From RGIG7213 sp045544195 (GTDB taxonomy: Bacteria > Bacillota > Clostridia > Oscillospirales > CAG-272), in NCBI GenBank assembly GCA_045544195.1, contig JAZPYO010000046.1:1-62184 (forward strand): a DNA stretch of 62,184 nt, written 5' to 3'. Every line of letters begins with the position of its first letter. Positions within the stretch are counted from its first letter, which is position 1. A model generated the notes under the pieces. It had not been told where the DNA came from. It did no database searches and was given only the letters and a program-made list of their open reading frames with translations. Shown one piece after another: positions 15,388 through 24,664 of this stretch. The position numbers were made by a program, and so were the translations under genes.

Positions 15388-16599
15388 CTATCTAATAAAT
15401 GTTACGCGATGTGCTTTATGTACATCCTTTTCTTTCCCGTTTTCATCTATTTCTATAACATAAGAACCGTTTGATACAAGTATGCTTCCGTCGCTGTTCA
15501 CTCTGTACGCACACACGCCCTTACGCACAAGACTATCCTCACCGCTTGGGCTGATGCATCTCAGCTCCCACGTTTTCGGAATAAAGCCCGGTGATCTGTC
15601 TCCGCTTTTTCTGTTTTGCTCAAGCTCCTTTTTTGCATTTATCAAATTGCCGTCGATAACTGTTTGCTGTTCGTTTTTATGCTTGGCATTGCCGCTTTTT
15701 GAAAGCGTCTTGCCCGAATATTTTGCAGAAAAAAGATTGAAAAAGCCAAACAACGCACTGAGCATTCTGAACGGAAAAAGCACTATATCACAAAGACATC
15801 CTAAAAACGATGACGCGCTTTCCGTCTTATGAGGTCTTTTTATATAATAAAGCTCACCCTTTTCTGTTGCCTGAGGACTTGTAAAATCGTATTTTTCATC
15901 TGCAAGTATCTCGCTTATACTTCCGCTTTCAAAATCAAGGCGGCATATCACCTCTGGCGATCTTTCACAAGCATCAGGGTCGCCTGTGTTTGTGAGCATT
16001 TCCGCGGTTGCCTGCGCAAAGCTCCTATTATCCCCTCTTGGCTCATCCTGTCCGTCATCAAGTAATAATCCTGATGAAACGAAATATACTGCATCCGATG
16101 TTTTGCTCCAAACAGGACGGCTATCCACCGTTCTTCCCTCTGTGTACGTTCTGCTGTACGGAGTATCTATATCGAGAACGGCTATATGGCGTTCACCTGC
16201 AAATTCACAGGTATATACCATGCGGTCGCCCTTGATATCAAAATCTCTGTACGCAATGTCACTGCTGCTTATGACAATGCCCTCTTTATCAGAGTCCGGC
16301 GATTTGCGGTATATTCCCGTCACACCGTCAATTGAGATCGAGTAAAAAAGCTGTTCGCCGTATTTTTGAATTCCGAATATATTAGAACGGACCGATGACA
16401 CCCTTTCCTCTGCGCTCGCCTGCATATCATAGCTTCCGATAAATTCCGCGCCCTTACCCGAATGCTTCCATTCGTTTCGGGTAGCATCGTCCTTTAATTT
16501 GTATATATACGAGTCAAACACCTCGGAATGTATCTGTATTTCTTTCCCGTTTTCAAAAAAGAACATTCTGCCGTTGGAAATATAATAGAAATTTCGCAT
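15388..16599 (-). CDS. TolB-like beta-propeller protein, hypothetical
   Basis: This 403-residue protein contains repeated four-stranded blades (MFFFENGKEIQI, QLFYSISIDGVTGIYR, MVYTCEFAGERHIAVLDI, AVYFVSSG), as in TolB/DUF5050-type propellers. A hydrophobic stretch near 270-295 (FLGCLCDIVLFPFRMLSALFG) interrupts the propeller and could dip into the membrane. There is no signal peptide. A GAGGTGACG site precedes the ATG. No enzyme motif is recognised. It may report or bind rather than catalyse. Confidence 0.6.
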   Translation of the reverse strand: MRNFYYISNGRMFFFENGKEIQIHSEVFDSYIYKLKDDATRNEWKHSGKGAEFIGSYDMQASAEERVSSVRSNIFGIQKYGEQLFYSISIDGVTGIYRKSPDSDKEGIVISSSDIAYRDFDIKGDRMVYTCEFAGERHIAVLDIDTPYSRTYTEGRTVDSRPVWSKTSDAVYFVSSGLLLDDGQDEPRGDNRSFAQATAEMLTNTGDPDACERSPEVICRLDFESGSISEILADEKYDFTSPQATEKGELYYIKRPHKTESASSFLGCLCDIVLFPFRMLSALFGFFNLFSAKYSGKTLSKSGNAKHKNEQQTVIDGNLINAKKELEQNRKSGDRSPGFIPKTWELRCISPSGEDSLVRKGVCAYRVNSDGSILVSNGSYVIEIDENGKEKDVHKAHRVTFIR

Positions 16600-16618
16600 A
16601 TCGTCACCTCTTTTTGTG

Positions 16619-16647
16619 ATTATAGCATATCAAAAAAGTATTGTCAA
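16619..16647 (-). promoter_or_regulatory. Promoter of the beta-propeller gene
   Basis: TTGACA (16642-16647) and TATAAT (16619-16624) are 17 bp apart on the minus strand, 20 bp before the start codon. Confidence 0.85.
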
Positions 16648-16723
16648 GTTTACGCACCTAACTCAAAGGAGAGCATATTATAATTAAAGGCAGCAAAAGA
16701 CATCCCGAAAGGAGCTTTTAACA

Positions 16724-17782
16724 ATGAAAAAATTCAGTAACGCATATTTTGCCGCTTCAAATTCATCATACGGCTTCATAAGCTATTTCGATAAAATATT
16801 CTCCTGTGAGGAACTGGATAAAATATATATTTTAAAAGGCGGTCCCGGAACGGGAAAATCACATCTTATGTCAAACATAGGAAAGACCGCCGACAAGCAC
16901 GGATACAGTACGGAATACTTTTTATGCTCGTCCGACCCCGGTTCTCTTGACGGTATAATCATCCCGGAATTAAAGACCGCAATAATCGACGGAACATCGC
17001 CTCACATGACAGACCCTATATACCCGGGTGCAGTTGAAGAAATAATAAATCTGGGAGAATTTTTTGATGCAGAGGCACTTGAGGAGCAGCGTGAAAAAAT
17101 TATATCCTTAATAAATGCCAAAAAGGAGCTTTACCGCAGAGCATATACTTTTTTAGGCTGTGCAGGCTCTCTGCAAAGAGAATATGACAGCACAGTTTCC
17201 CCATACATACTATATCAGAAAATGTCCGATTATATATCAAGACTGTGTAGATCTGTACCTACCTTACAGCAATACAAGGAAAACGTGCGTATAACGAAGG
17301 CATACAGCACCGACGGTATGATCTCGCTTGACACATTTTACGAAAACGCCAAGGAAAGATTTATAATTAAAGACAAATACAGAATAAGCGGTGTGTTCTT
17401 CTTACAGCTTTTAAATAAACTAAAAGAAAAAAAGCAGGCAGTAACCGTAAGCTACTGCCCGAACACTCCCGAAAGAATAGACGGTATATATTTGCCCGAT
17501 AGCAAGATCTCATTTACAGTTATGATGCCGAATGAAGAAAAAGACGGCAAAATAATCAATATGAGCAGATTTATCAAAAACGACAGCATTTCCGTATGTA
17601 AGAAACGTCTGAAATTCATGCAAAACGCTCACACATCAGTTCTGAACGAAGCATTATCGTATCTTGCCGCCGTAAAGGCATTACATGCCGAAACTGAGGA
17701 AATATATATTCGTGCCATGGATTTTGAAAGAAAGGAACGGTTCGAACGCAAGCTCTCAAAAAGAATATTCAATAAGGGATAA
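16724..17782 (+). CDS. P-loop ATPase of the PRK06851 type
   Basis: The 352-residue protein has a Walker A motif GGPGTGKS at 39-46 close to the N-terminus. Its overall layout (FSNAYFAASNSSYGFISYFD start, later SSDPGSLDGIIIPEL) is characteristic of the PRK06851 group of uncharacterised Firmicute ATPases, many found in spore formers. A GAAAGGAGC site lies 10 bases upstream of the ATG. It is convergent with MnmM, with only 2 bp between stop codons. Partner and substrate are unknown. Confidence 0.78.
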   Translation: MKKFSNAYFAASNSSYGFISYFDKIFSCEELDKIYILKGGPGTGKSHLMSNIGKTADKHGYSTEYFLCSSDPGSLDGIIIPELKTAIIDGTSPHMTDPIYPGAVEEIINLGEFFDAEALEEQREKIISLINAKKELYRRAYTFLGCAGSLQREYDSTVSPYILYQKMSDYISRLCRSVPTLQQYKENVRITKAYSTDGMISLDTFYENAKERFIIKDKYRISGVFFLQLLNKLKEKKQAVTVSYCPNTPERIDGIYLPDSKISFTVMMPNEEKDGKIINMSRFIKNDSISVCKKRLKFMQNAHTSVLNEALSYLAAVKALHAETEEIYIRAMDFERKERFERKLSKRIFNKG

Positions 17783-17784
17783 TT

Positions 17785-18333
17785 TTATTTATCATATTTT
17801 TCAACTGCGATTATAAACGGAGAATCATAGGAATTTATCATTCTGCAATTCATTACGGAATAATACTTTCTGTCATATTTCGACAGATGCTCAAGAAGCA
17901 TTTCTCCCTCGCGTCTTCCCTCGTCATGTCCCGGATATACGGATATTACAAGAACACCGCCGCCCTTGAGCAGCTCTATTCCGTCATTTACCGCCTTTAG
18001 CGTAGTATCACACATCGTATGAAGTGTTTTATCTCCGCCCGGAAGATAACCGAGATTGAACATTCCGCCGTCTATCGACTCCTTAACATATTGCTTGACA
18101 TTCTGATGACCTGACAGTATCAATTCGTAGTTGCTGTGTCCCTTTTCATCGAGCAGGCTTTTCGTATTCCGAAGGGCCTGCTCTTGAATGTCAAAGGAGT
18201 AAACCTTTCCGTTTTTTGCAACACTGCATAAAAACTCTGTATCGTGCCCGTTGCCCATCGTAAAATCAACATATACACCGTTTTCGTTCAGATTTTTCAA
18301 AATGTGCTCTTTGGCGTGCTGCTTTAAATTCAT
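17785..18333 (-). CDS. mnmM: MnmM-type tRNA wobble-uridine methyltransferase (YtqB family)
   Basis: The 182-residue product is a compact class I SAM-dependent methyltransferase of the rRNA_methylase/YtqB family. It shows the SAM-binding motif DFTMGNGHDTEFL, an acidic SAM-ribose position in VYSFDIQEQAL, and FNLGYLPGGDK. In Bacillus YtqB was shown to be MnmM, which methylates nm5s2U34 to mnm5s2U34 in tRNA. The start at 18333 is preferred because GGAGGAG lies 6 bases upstream and it overlaps the previous gene's stop by 4 bp. An upstream in-frame start would ignore that site. Confidence 0.85.
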   Translation of the reverse strand: MNLKQHAKEHILKNLNENGVYVDFTMGNGHDTEFLCSVAKNGKVYSFDIQEQALRNTKSLLDEKGHSNYELILSGHQNVKQYVKESIDGGMFNLGYLPGGDKTLHTMCDTTLKAVNDGIELLKGGGVLVISVYPGHDEGRREGEMLLEHLSKYDRKYYSVMNCRMINSYDSPFIIAVEKYDK

Positions 18334-18686
18334 TTCATCTCCTCCAGCCACTTTTTCCATACATCAGGGCAATAACCAACGGTCGCTTTTTTTCCGTTAC
18401 GCACTACGGGAGTTTTCATAAGAGAAGGCTCTGAAAGGAGCTTTTCATCCTTATCATCCTCATAAGCAAGATACGCAAGCATAGCATAATCGCCTGAGGT
18501 TGTATCCGCCAAAGCATCAATTCCTCCGACGGCACTTTTGACGCTCATATATTCGCCCTTGGACATTCCCTTCTCTAAAAGATCTATAAATTGGATCTTT
18601 ACACCACGCTCTTTAAAAAACCGCTCCGCTTTTTTTGTATCAAAACACTTTTTCTTTCCGAATATCTGTATCACTGTACACCGCAT
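18330..18686 (-). CDS. ArsC/Spx-family thioredoxin-fold protein
   Basis: The product of about 118 residues has the ArsC/Spx fold pattern: IQIFGKKKCFDTKKAERFF at the start, a central IDALADTTSGDY, and a conserved TPVVRNGKKATVGY near the C-terminus. Only one cysteine is present at the active-site position; the second Cys of the Spx CxxC is Thr. Redox switching like Spx is therefore unlikely, and an ArsC-like single-thiol chemistry or a scaffold role is possible. The start at 18686 lies three bases after the upstream stop, suggesting translational coupling. It is coupled downstream to mnmM by a 4-bp overlap. Confidence 0.75.
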   Translation of the reverse strand: MRCTVIQIFGKKKCFDTKKAERFFKERGVKIQFIDLLEKGMSKGEYMSVKSAVGGIDALADTTSGDYAMLAYLAYEDDKDEKLLSEPSLMKTPVVRNGKKATVGYCPDVWKKWLEEMK

Positions 18687-18688
18687 TT

Positions 18689-20197
18689 CTAAAAATAAAT
18701 CTCGTCCATAATACAAAACTGATCCAGAATATAAACAATCAGTTTTTCATAATCATCATCACCGTTGTGAAACAAGCCGTTAACTGCATTATCTCTACAA
18801 ATTGCTCCTGTGCTTTCAATCTCACTTCTGCACTTTTCAATAGTTGATATAAAATTATCATTACTGAGAACTCCACGCCTCAACTCCTTCCAACGCTCTG
18901 ACATCAAATCTTTCACTTCAGGATAAGTTGATATCAAAGCGGCATATTCTGCACGTAGTGCCTTCCCGCCGGGTTCAAACGTACATATTGAGCCTGTGTC
19001 TTTCCACACTACTCCAAAAGACATATCCGTATCCCACAAAATTATGCCTATTTTTGCTGAATCTCCATAATTAATTGTATAGAACGAATTCTTTATCCAA
19101 GTATTGTCATACATATTACCAAACTGAACAAATAAATTTATGTCAATCCAATTGTTAATATTGACATTTGAAAAATCATTCATAAAAAACAGACCGCTCA
19201 TATGCTTGTATATTTCTTTTTTCGAAACACCCGCAACGTATTTGATTTCGTACCCATCATATACACTTGTCGGCGACCAAGTATTATTTCCTTTAAGAAG
19301 TACAGTTTCATTGTTTAAATTCAAATACCGCTCATTCACTTGACGCTGAAGCAGATATAGTCCTTTATATGAACCATTGATAATCAGTTCTACATATTCG
19401 CCATTAGACATTTTTGCATTATGATCTGAAATACTAGCTAATTGATTCCAAACATCCATGATCATTTTTTCTCGAACTTTAGTATCATCAATCGCCATCG
19501 CATTCAATATCCACTCATAATCACTTCCTAAATTCAATAATGACATATGGTTATCTGTATTATGTTTTTTCAGTGATAGTTTAAAGGATTTTTTATCATA
19601 GTTCAAGCTAGTGAATCCACGCAATCCCCATTCTACAGAAGATTCTTTAACATATTCAGATTTGTTATTGCTCCATATAGCAAAGTCACCGTTATACAAT
19701 ATATTTCCGTTTTTATCTCTACCGGTTTCATTCCCATATAATGAAATTACCGGCAGAGTGGTTACTACAAGATTGTACCGCATATATTCTTGGGAATTCT
19801 TTTGGAAAACAAAAACTTGTAATGGCTCACCTTTGGAAATCTTATCATAATATTCGTTTACATCAATAACGAATTCTACCTTTGGATATGCGAATATTTC
19901 TAATAAACCGTCAAAAAAATTTTCATTCTTTAAATCTTTATCTGAAACCGTTATATAGATTGTTGACGTTTCTGTATCTGTCGCAGCTTTTACCCCATTT
20001 GCAGAGATAAAATCGCTATAATCATAAAAAGCATACTTTTTCGAAACGCAAATATTCGTTTCAGAAGAAGCAGTTAATGAAGTGCGAAAATAATCATCAG
20101 AACTAATCCCAAATACAATTGTAAATGTCAATACCAAAAAAAGCAAAATTAATAAAATACATTTCAACGTTTGTTTTGCAGTCATTTTTCCACACAT
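18689..20197 (-). CDS. CotH kinase-like surface protein
   Basis: The protein of about 500 residues starts with a membrane anchor (about 10-35). Its extracellular CotH-type domain includes YNLVVTTLPVISLYGNE, the RGFTSL block, AMAIDDTKVREKM, VELIINGSYKGLYLLQ and the catalytic-type IILWDTDMSFG. CotH is an atypical protein kinase that phosphorylates spore coat proteins in Bacillus. Homologues outside spores are secreted. The start is uncertain among ATG at 20197, ATG at 20185 (better ribosome binding site) and TTG at 20206. It is the third gene of a DUF4956-VTC-CotH set known in many Firmicutes. Confidence 0.85.
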   Translation of the reverse strand: MCGKMTAKQTLKCILLILLFLVLTFTIVFGISSDDYFRTSLTASSETNICVSKKYAFYDYSDFISANGVKAATDTETSTIYITVSDKDLKNENFFDGLLEIFAYPKVEFVIDVNEYYDKISKGEPLQVFVFQKNSQEYMRYNLVVTTLPVISLYGNETGRDKNGNILYNGDFAIWSNNKSEYVKESSVEWGLRGFTSLNYDKKSFKLSLKKHNTDNHMSLLNLGSDYEWILNAMAIDDTKVREKMIMDVWNQLASISDHNAKMSNGEYVELIINGSYKGLYLLQRQVNERYLNLNNETVLLKGNNTWSPTSVYDGYEIKYVAGVSKKEIYKHMSGLFFMNDFSNVNINNWIDINLFVQFGNMYDNTWIKNSFYTINYGDSAKIGIILWDTDMSFGVVWKDTGSICTFEPGGKALRAEYAALISTYPEVKDLMSERWKELRRGVLSNDNFISTIEKCRSEIESTGAICRDNAVNGLFHNGDDDYEKLIVYILDQFCIMDEIYF

Positions 20198-20202
20198 TTC
20201 AA

Positions 20203-20901
20203 TCAAAAAATACCGTTTATCATATTACAACCCAAATAATACTTTGAAAATGTACATTTCTCCAATATACCCATCTGTAATATTTGTAATATAAAATCAG
20301 GAATAAACTCATCATACTTAACTTCTAATATGTGCATCCCTTTTGGCATTACTGGAATGAGTCCTCCAGTTCTTGCCTCAAAAAAACTGTTAATCTCCCG
20401 TGATACAGAGATGTTTCTGTCAATTGTTATACGTACATTTCCAATTCCGTACACAAAAGCAGATCGTTCATACTCGATTATCGCCTTGGGAAGTAGACCA
20501 TTACATTTTCTTTGTAGCAAAAACTCATTTAATACCTTTCTATTATCCAATTCTGAAAGATTTTCACTGTATAAACGATTGTCACAAAGGGATTCTCCTT
20601 CGCTGCGCGATATAACGCAAGAAGTTTTTTTTGTTAAAGAATTCTTTTTTTCTTTTATCTCCAAACGTATAAAACTGTCATTAGCATTGTAAATACGCAT
20701 TCTGTATTTTTTTCTGTCATCAATTCCTGCATCATTTTCCTGAATACATTTTTCACAATACGTATCAAAATATAAACTGCGTATCACATAAGTCTCGCCG
20801 TTTTGATTGATATCATTTTTCAAAATGCCCGAAAGACGATTCTTTAGTAATACTATATCTCGTTCAGAAATTATATATTTATTCTCTACTCTGTATTCCA
20901 T
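20203..20901 (-). CDS. VTC-domain polyphosphate polymerase-like protein
   Basis: The 232-residue protein fits the VTC domain (a triphosphate tunnel metalloenzyme-type fold). It starts MEYRVENKYIIS, the classic basic/acidic entry strand, then shows YVIRSLYFDT, KYRMRIY, FIRLEIKEK, AIIEYERSAF and HILEVKYDEF. These are the tunnel Arg/Lys and Glu residues. In yeast Vtc4 this domain polymerises phosphate; in bacteria its activity with CotH is unproven. The start at 20901 is preferred because GAGG lies 5 bases upstream. A start at 20928 would lie inside the DUF4956 gene. Confidence 0.85.
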   Translation of the reverse strand: MEYRVENKYIISERDIVLLKNRLSGILKNDINQNGETYVIRSLYFDTYCEKCIQENDAGIDDRKKYRMRIYNANDSFIRLEIKEKKNSLTKKTSCVISRSEGESLCDNRLYSENLSELDNRKVLNEFLLQRKCNGLLPKAIIEYERSAFVYGIGNVRITIDRNISVSREINSFFEARTGGLIPVMPKGMHILEVKYDEFIPDFILQILQMGILEKCTFSKYYLGCNMINGIF

Positions 20902-20908
20902 TCCAGCC

Positions 20909-21583
20909 TCAAAAACGTGATTCGCCATTGTGAGTCAAAATACTGACTGATATAACTCCGTCTATTAAAGATATAGCCTCAGATAATTCTAAATCATCTT
21001 TTAATTTCATTTCAACAATCAACTCCATACCTTTTGACGATACATTTTTACTACAAACACGATATCTACGTGAGTGCTTTTTCACGCAATCGATTATGTT
21101 ACTATAGCATCCTGTACCATTCGCCGAAATAACAATCAAATACGGCGACTTAATCATTGGCATTAAATCTATTAATAAAATGAATATGGCAATTGACAAA
21201 CTTGTAATTATTGCCAACTCAAACAGTCTAGCGCCAATTATTATACCTATACTTATGCTCCAAAACAAAAATGTTAAATCGGTTGTATCTTTAATAGCAT
21301 TTCTAAATCGAACTATAGAGAGAGCTCCAACCATACCCAAGCTAAGCAATAAATTATTCTGCATAGCAAGCATAATTCCGGAAGTTATCAGCGGTAACAA
21401 CGCAAGTGCTTTATTAAAATTACGATTGTAGAAATCTTTTCCGCTTGTAAATCTGTAAACAATATACACAAAAGCTCCTAACAACACAGAAAAACCCAAT
21501 GTAACAATAATATCTGCCGTGGTTAATGTTGAAGTATTGAAGCCTTGCATAATTGAATTTTTTATTGTATCAATAATGGCCAT
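20909..21583 (-). CDS. DUF4956 membrane protein
   Basis: The 224-residue protein has about four transmembrane helices (about 25-48, 60-78, 98-118 and 120-140). They include the conserved GMVGALSIVRFRNAIKD loop typical of DUF4956. A cytosolic ferredoxin-like C-terminal domain follows (about 150-224). AGGAGGAAC precedes the ATG. It is the first gene of the set with the VTC and CotH genes and has a consensus promoter. The trio is conserved across many bacteria but has no settled function. All three genes are more AT-rich than their neighbours. Confidence 0.85.
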   Translation of the reverse strand: MAIIDTIKNSIMQGFNTSTLTTADIIVTLGFSVLLGAFVYIVYRFTSGKDFYNRNFNKALALLPLITSGIMLAMQNNLLLSLGMVGALSIVRFRNAIKDTTDLTFLFWSISIGIIIGARLFELAIITSLSIAIFILLIDLMPMIKSPYLIVISANGTGCYSNIIDCVKKHSRRYRVCSKNVSSKGMELIVEMKLKDDLELSEAISLIDGVISVSILTHNGESRF

Positions 21584-21621
21584 TTGTTCCTCCTGTGAAC
21601 GAATATTTATTTACACACATA

Positions 21622-21650
21622 ATTTTACACCAAATACAAACAAAAGTCAA
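21622..21650 (-). promoter_or_regulatory. Promoter of the DUF4956-VTC-CotH cluster
   Basis: TTGACT (21645-21650) and TAAAAT (21622-21627) are 17 bp apart on the minus strand. Confidence 0.72.
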
Positions 21651-21771
21651 GTTCTATTACAAAAATACTATCTATCATCATTTGAATTTACAATATTTAA
21701 AAACTAATGTCTATCATTGTAACTTATCAAAGAAAAAACTGCGCTACTTTAAAAAACTACTTTAAAAAAAC

Positions 21772-21802
21772 TCGCCGCCTATTATATAAAAATAGGCGGC
21801 GA
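21772..21802 (-). terminator. Terminator of the PEPCK gene
   Basis: A 12-bp stem TCGCCGCCTATT with its complement (21772-21783 and 21791-21802) is followed by seven U residues on the minus strand. Confidence 0.9.
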
Positions 21803-21807
21803 TAGAT

Positions 21808-23565
21808 TTATTTTTTAAGATTTGCAATAAGGTTGTCAAGCTCTGTGTAAAGCTCTGCGGGAACTCTTTCGCCTACCTGAGCGTAGAAGTCCTTAATTCC
21901 CTCTGCTTCCTGCAGCCATACTTCCTTATCTATTTCAAGAAGCTCCTTGATAGTGTCAACCGTGATATCAAGATCTTCAATATTGATATCCTCGGGCTTA
22001 GGGAGATTACCGATAGGAGAAGCAACCGCTTCAACCTTATCCTCGCAGCGAGCAAGGATCCAAAGAAGAACACGCAGGTTATCACCGAAGCCGGGCCAGA
22101 TAAAGTGACCCTCGTCATCAAGTCTGAACCAGTTTACGTTGAATATCTTGGGGGGATTCTTGATCTTCTTACCCATTTCGAGCCAGTGAGCAAAATAATC
22201 ACCCATATCGTAGCCTGCAAAAGGACGCATAGCCATCGGGTCGCGGCGGACAACACCAACCGCGCCTGAAGCTGCCGCAGTAGTTTCGGAAGCCATAATA
22301 GAGCCTACGAACACACCGTTCTGCCAGCTTGTTGATTCATATACGAGCGGTGCAGTCTTCGCACGTCTGCCGCCGAATACGATAGCAGACAGCGGAACAC
22401 CCTGGGGATTTTCAAATTCAGATGACAGGCAGGGGCAGTTCTTTGCTCTTGCTGTAAATCTTGAGTTGGGATGAGCAGCCTTTTCGCCTGATTCAGCATC
22501 GTAAGGATTACCCTTCCAGTCGATCATATTAGCAGGCTTTTCTTTTGTAAGACCCTCCCACCATACAGTATTGTCATCCATATTGTGAGCAACGTTTGTA
22601 AATATCGTATCGCTGAACGTTGTGTGAAGTGCGTTGGGGTTGGATTTTTCATTTGTACCGGGAGCAACACCGAAAAAGCCGTTTTCGGGGTTCATCGCCC
22701 ACAGTCTTCCGTCCTCGCCGACTCTGATCCAGGCAATATCGTCACCTACGCACCAAACCTTATAGCCTTTCTTCTTGTATATTTCCGGCGGAATAAGCAT
22801 TGCGAGATTCGTCTTACCGCAAGCAGAGGGGAACGCTGCCGCAATATATTTAACATCGCCGTCGGGACTTTCGATACCGAGAATAAGCATATGCTCAGCC
22901 ATCCAGCCTTCCTGCTTACCCTGGTAAGATGCAATGCGGAGTGCAAAGCACTTCTTACCAAGGAGAACGTTACCGCCGTATGCGGAGTTCACGGAGCAGA
23001 TCGTGTTATCTTCAGGGAAATGGCAGATATAACGCTTTTCTTCGTCAACATTTACCTTGCCGTGCAAGCCCTTAACGTAGTCGGGAGAATCACCGAGAGC
23101 TTCAAGAACCTTGTTACCGACTCTTGTCATGATCTCCATATTGAGAACGACGTAGATAGAGTCAGTAAGCTCTATACCGATCTTTGAGAATTTTGAGCCT
23201 ATAACACCCATCGAATAAGGAATAACATACATCGTTCTTCCCTTCATCGAATCCTTGTATATCTCACCAAGCATCTTGTAGCATTCCTGGGGATCCATCC
23301 AGTTGTTAATGTTACCTGCATCTTCTTTTTTGCTTGTGCAGATAAGTGTGCGATGCTCAACACGTGCAACATCATTGGGAGCAGTTCTGTGCAGATAGCA
23401 GCGGGGGAGAACCTCAGGATTCAAAAGCTCCATTTCACCTGTTTCGCACGCTTCGCGGCGAAGTGCCTGCAGTTGATTCTCTTCACCCGTGATCCATACT
23501 ATCTTATCAGGTGAGCAAAGAGCTGCAGCATCGTCAACAAACTTTTGTACATACTTGTTTGCCAT
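21808..23565 (-). CDS. pckG: Phosphoenolpyruvate carboxykinase (GTP)
   Basis: The 585-residue enzyme interconverts oxaloacetate and phosphoenolpyruvate with GTP/GDP. It carries the GTP-class P-loop AAFPSACGKTN (K251), the active-site loop RRAKTAPLVYESTSWQNGV and the PFAGYDMGDYFAHWL signature. In fermentative gut bacteria it often runs toward carboxylation, feeding succinate or anaplerosis. The start at 23565 is fixed by AAAGGAG 9 bases upstream; in-frame codons further up lack a site. It is monocistronic, with its own terminator. Confidence 0.96.
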   Translation of the reverse strand: MANKYVQKFVDDAAALCSPDKIVWITGEENQLQALRREACETGEMELLNPEVLPRCYLHRTAPNDVARVEHRTLICTSKKEDAGNINNWMDPQECYKMLGEIYKDSMKGRTMYVIPYSMGVIGSKFSKIGIELTDSIYVVLNMEIMTRVGNKVLEALGDSPDYVKGLHGKVNVDEEKRYICHFPEDNTICSVNSAYGGNVLLGKKCFALRIASYQGKQEGWMAEHMLILGIESPDGDVKYIAAAFPSACGKTNLAMLIPPEIYKKKGYKVWCVGDDIAWIRVGEDGRLWAMNPENGFFGVAPGTNEKSNPNALHTTFSDTIFTNVAHNMDDNTVWWEGLTKEKPANMIDWKGNPYDAESGEKAAHPNSRFTARAKNCPCLSSEFENPQGVPLSAIVFGGRRAKTAPLVYESTSWQNGVFVGSIMASETTAAASGAVGVVRRDPMAMRPFAGYDMGDYFAHWLEMGKKIKNPPKIFNVNWFRLDDEGHFIWPGFGDNLRVLLWILARCEDKVEAVASPIGNLPKPEDINIEDLDITVDTIKELLEIDKEVWLQEAEGIKDFYAQVGERVPAELYTELDNLIANLKK

Positions 23566-23872
23566 ATCAAAACTCCTTTTCAAGAAATGAATATACATTT
23601 TACAAATCTTGCACTCAAAAACCAACCTTTTGTACATAGTGCAAACTGATACAACGGTTTTTGCAAAATTTATATACCCATTATTGCATATTATTATTTA
23701 TACAATATGATATATTTGTTAAAATTCATTCACAACAATGAAAAAAACGCCAAAACATCGGTACGCTTTAATAATTATATGCTTTATTCAACATTTTTGA
23801 TTTTACAAATGCAGTCCGGTGCTTGACTTGCATTTGATATTGACATATTCGCTGTTTATACACTGAAAGCAA
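23566..23872. other. Upstream region of pckG
   Basis: This gap of about 300 bp holds the pckG 5' region and is AT-rich. I see no gene and no well-formed riboswitch. Possible -10-like boxes occur near 23690-23710, but none has a convincing -35 partner. Confidence 0.4.
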
Positions 23873-23903
23873 ATATCCCGATACGCCTTGCGTATCGGGA
23901 TAT
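23873..23903 (-). terminator. Terminator of the rpsF-ssb-rpsR operon
   Basis: A perfect 14-bp stem ATATCCCGATACGC with its complement closes a 3-base loop (23873-23886 and 23890-23903), immediately downstream of rpsR. Confidence 0.82.
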
Positions 23904-23914
23904 CTTATACACTA

Positions 23915-24163
23915 TTAGTCGCTGATGTAAGGAATGAGAGCCATCTGGCGCGCACGCTTAACAGCTTCCGTAAGCTCTCTTTGATGCTTTGCACAGGTGC
24001 CTGTGATTCTTCTGGGAAGAATCTTGGAGCGCTCGCTAAGGCACTTCTTAAGCTTTACGGTATCCTTGTAATCAATTTTTTCAGCTTTTTCCGCACAGAA
24101 CTGGCAAACCTTTTTCTTCTTCTTGTTGCGGAAGGGCTTATCAAAATTTCTTTCTCTATCCAT
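23915..24163 (-). CDS. rpsR: Ribosomal protein bS18
   Basis: The 82-residue protein has the bS18 core IDYKDTVKLKKCLSERSKIL and RRITGTCAKHQRELTEAVKRARQMALIPYI. It keeps four cysteines, in CQFC and in KKC and GTC, so it may be the zinc-binding version. It is the last gene of the standard rpsF-ssb-rpsR operon and binds bS6 on the small-subunit platform. Confidence 0.97.
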   Translation of the reverse strand: MDRERNFDKPFRNKKKKKVCQFCAEKAEKIDYKDTVKLKKCLSERSKILPRRITGTCAKHQRELTEAVKRARQMALIPYISD

Positions 24164-24196
24164 TTTTATATCCTCCGTATTATTTTGCCGCCTTTA

Positions 24197-24655
24197 TCAG
24201 AAAGGCAGATCGTCATCGTCCTGCAATTCCTCGAAATTTACAGGCTCTGACGGTTGTGAACTGTATGAGGGCATAGGGGGCGCCTCACCAAATTCGGCTG
24301 CGGTAGGCACGCGCGCATTGTCAGCCTTGGAATCAACGAAGCTTGCTTCATCAACCACTACCTCATAAGCATAACGCTTGTTTCCCTGGTTATCATTCCA
24401 CGTGCGCGACTGAAGAGAGCCCACAACACAGATGGAAGAGCCTTTTCTGAAATACTTGGTAATGAATTCAGCCTGCTGACGCCATGCAACAACGGGCAGA
24501 AAATCCGCAGAGTTGGTCTCACCCGGCTTTGCGAAGCGACGGTTTACTGCCACCGTAAACGAGGTTACGGAAACACCGTTGGGTGTTTGCTTAAGCTCAG
24601 GATCAGCCGTTAAGCGTCCGGCGATTATAACTTTGTTTAAGTTAAAGTTAGCCAT
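24197..24655 (-). CDS. ssb: Single-stranded DNA-binding protein
   Basis: The 152-residue protein has an N-terminal OB fold (about 1-108: NKVIIAGRLTADPEL, VTSFTVAVNRRF, ADFLPVVAWRQQAEF, GSLQSRTW). A short Ser/Pro-rich spacer leads to the canonical acidic tail DDDDLPF, which docks replication and repair partners. It lies between the two ribosomal protein genes, as in most Firmicutes. Confidence 0.97.
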   Translation of the reverse strand: MANFNLNKVIIAGRLTADPELKQTPNGVSVTSFTVAVNRRFAKPGETNSADFLPVVAWRQQAEFITKYFRKGSSICVVGSLQSRTWNDNQGNKRYAYEVVVDEASFVDSKADNARVPTAAEFGEAPPMPSYSSQPSEPVNFEELQDDDDLPF

Positions 24656-24664
24656 ATCTACTCC

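Noticed and set aside
22585..23187. Plus-strand frame of 200 codons inside pckG
   Set aside because: Antisense to a strongly conserved enzyme gene; the frame is open because of the codon use of pckG.
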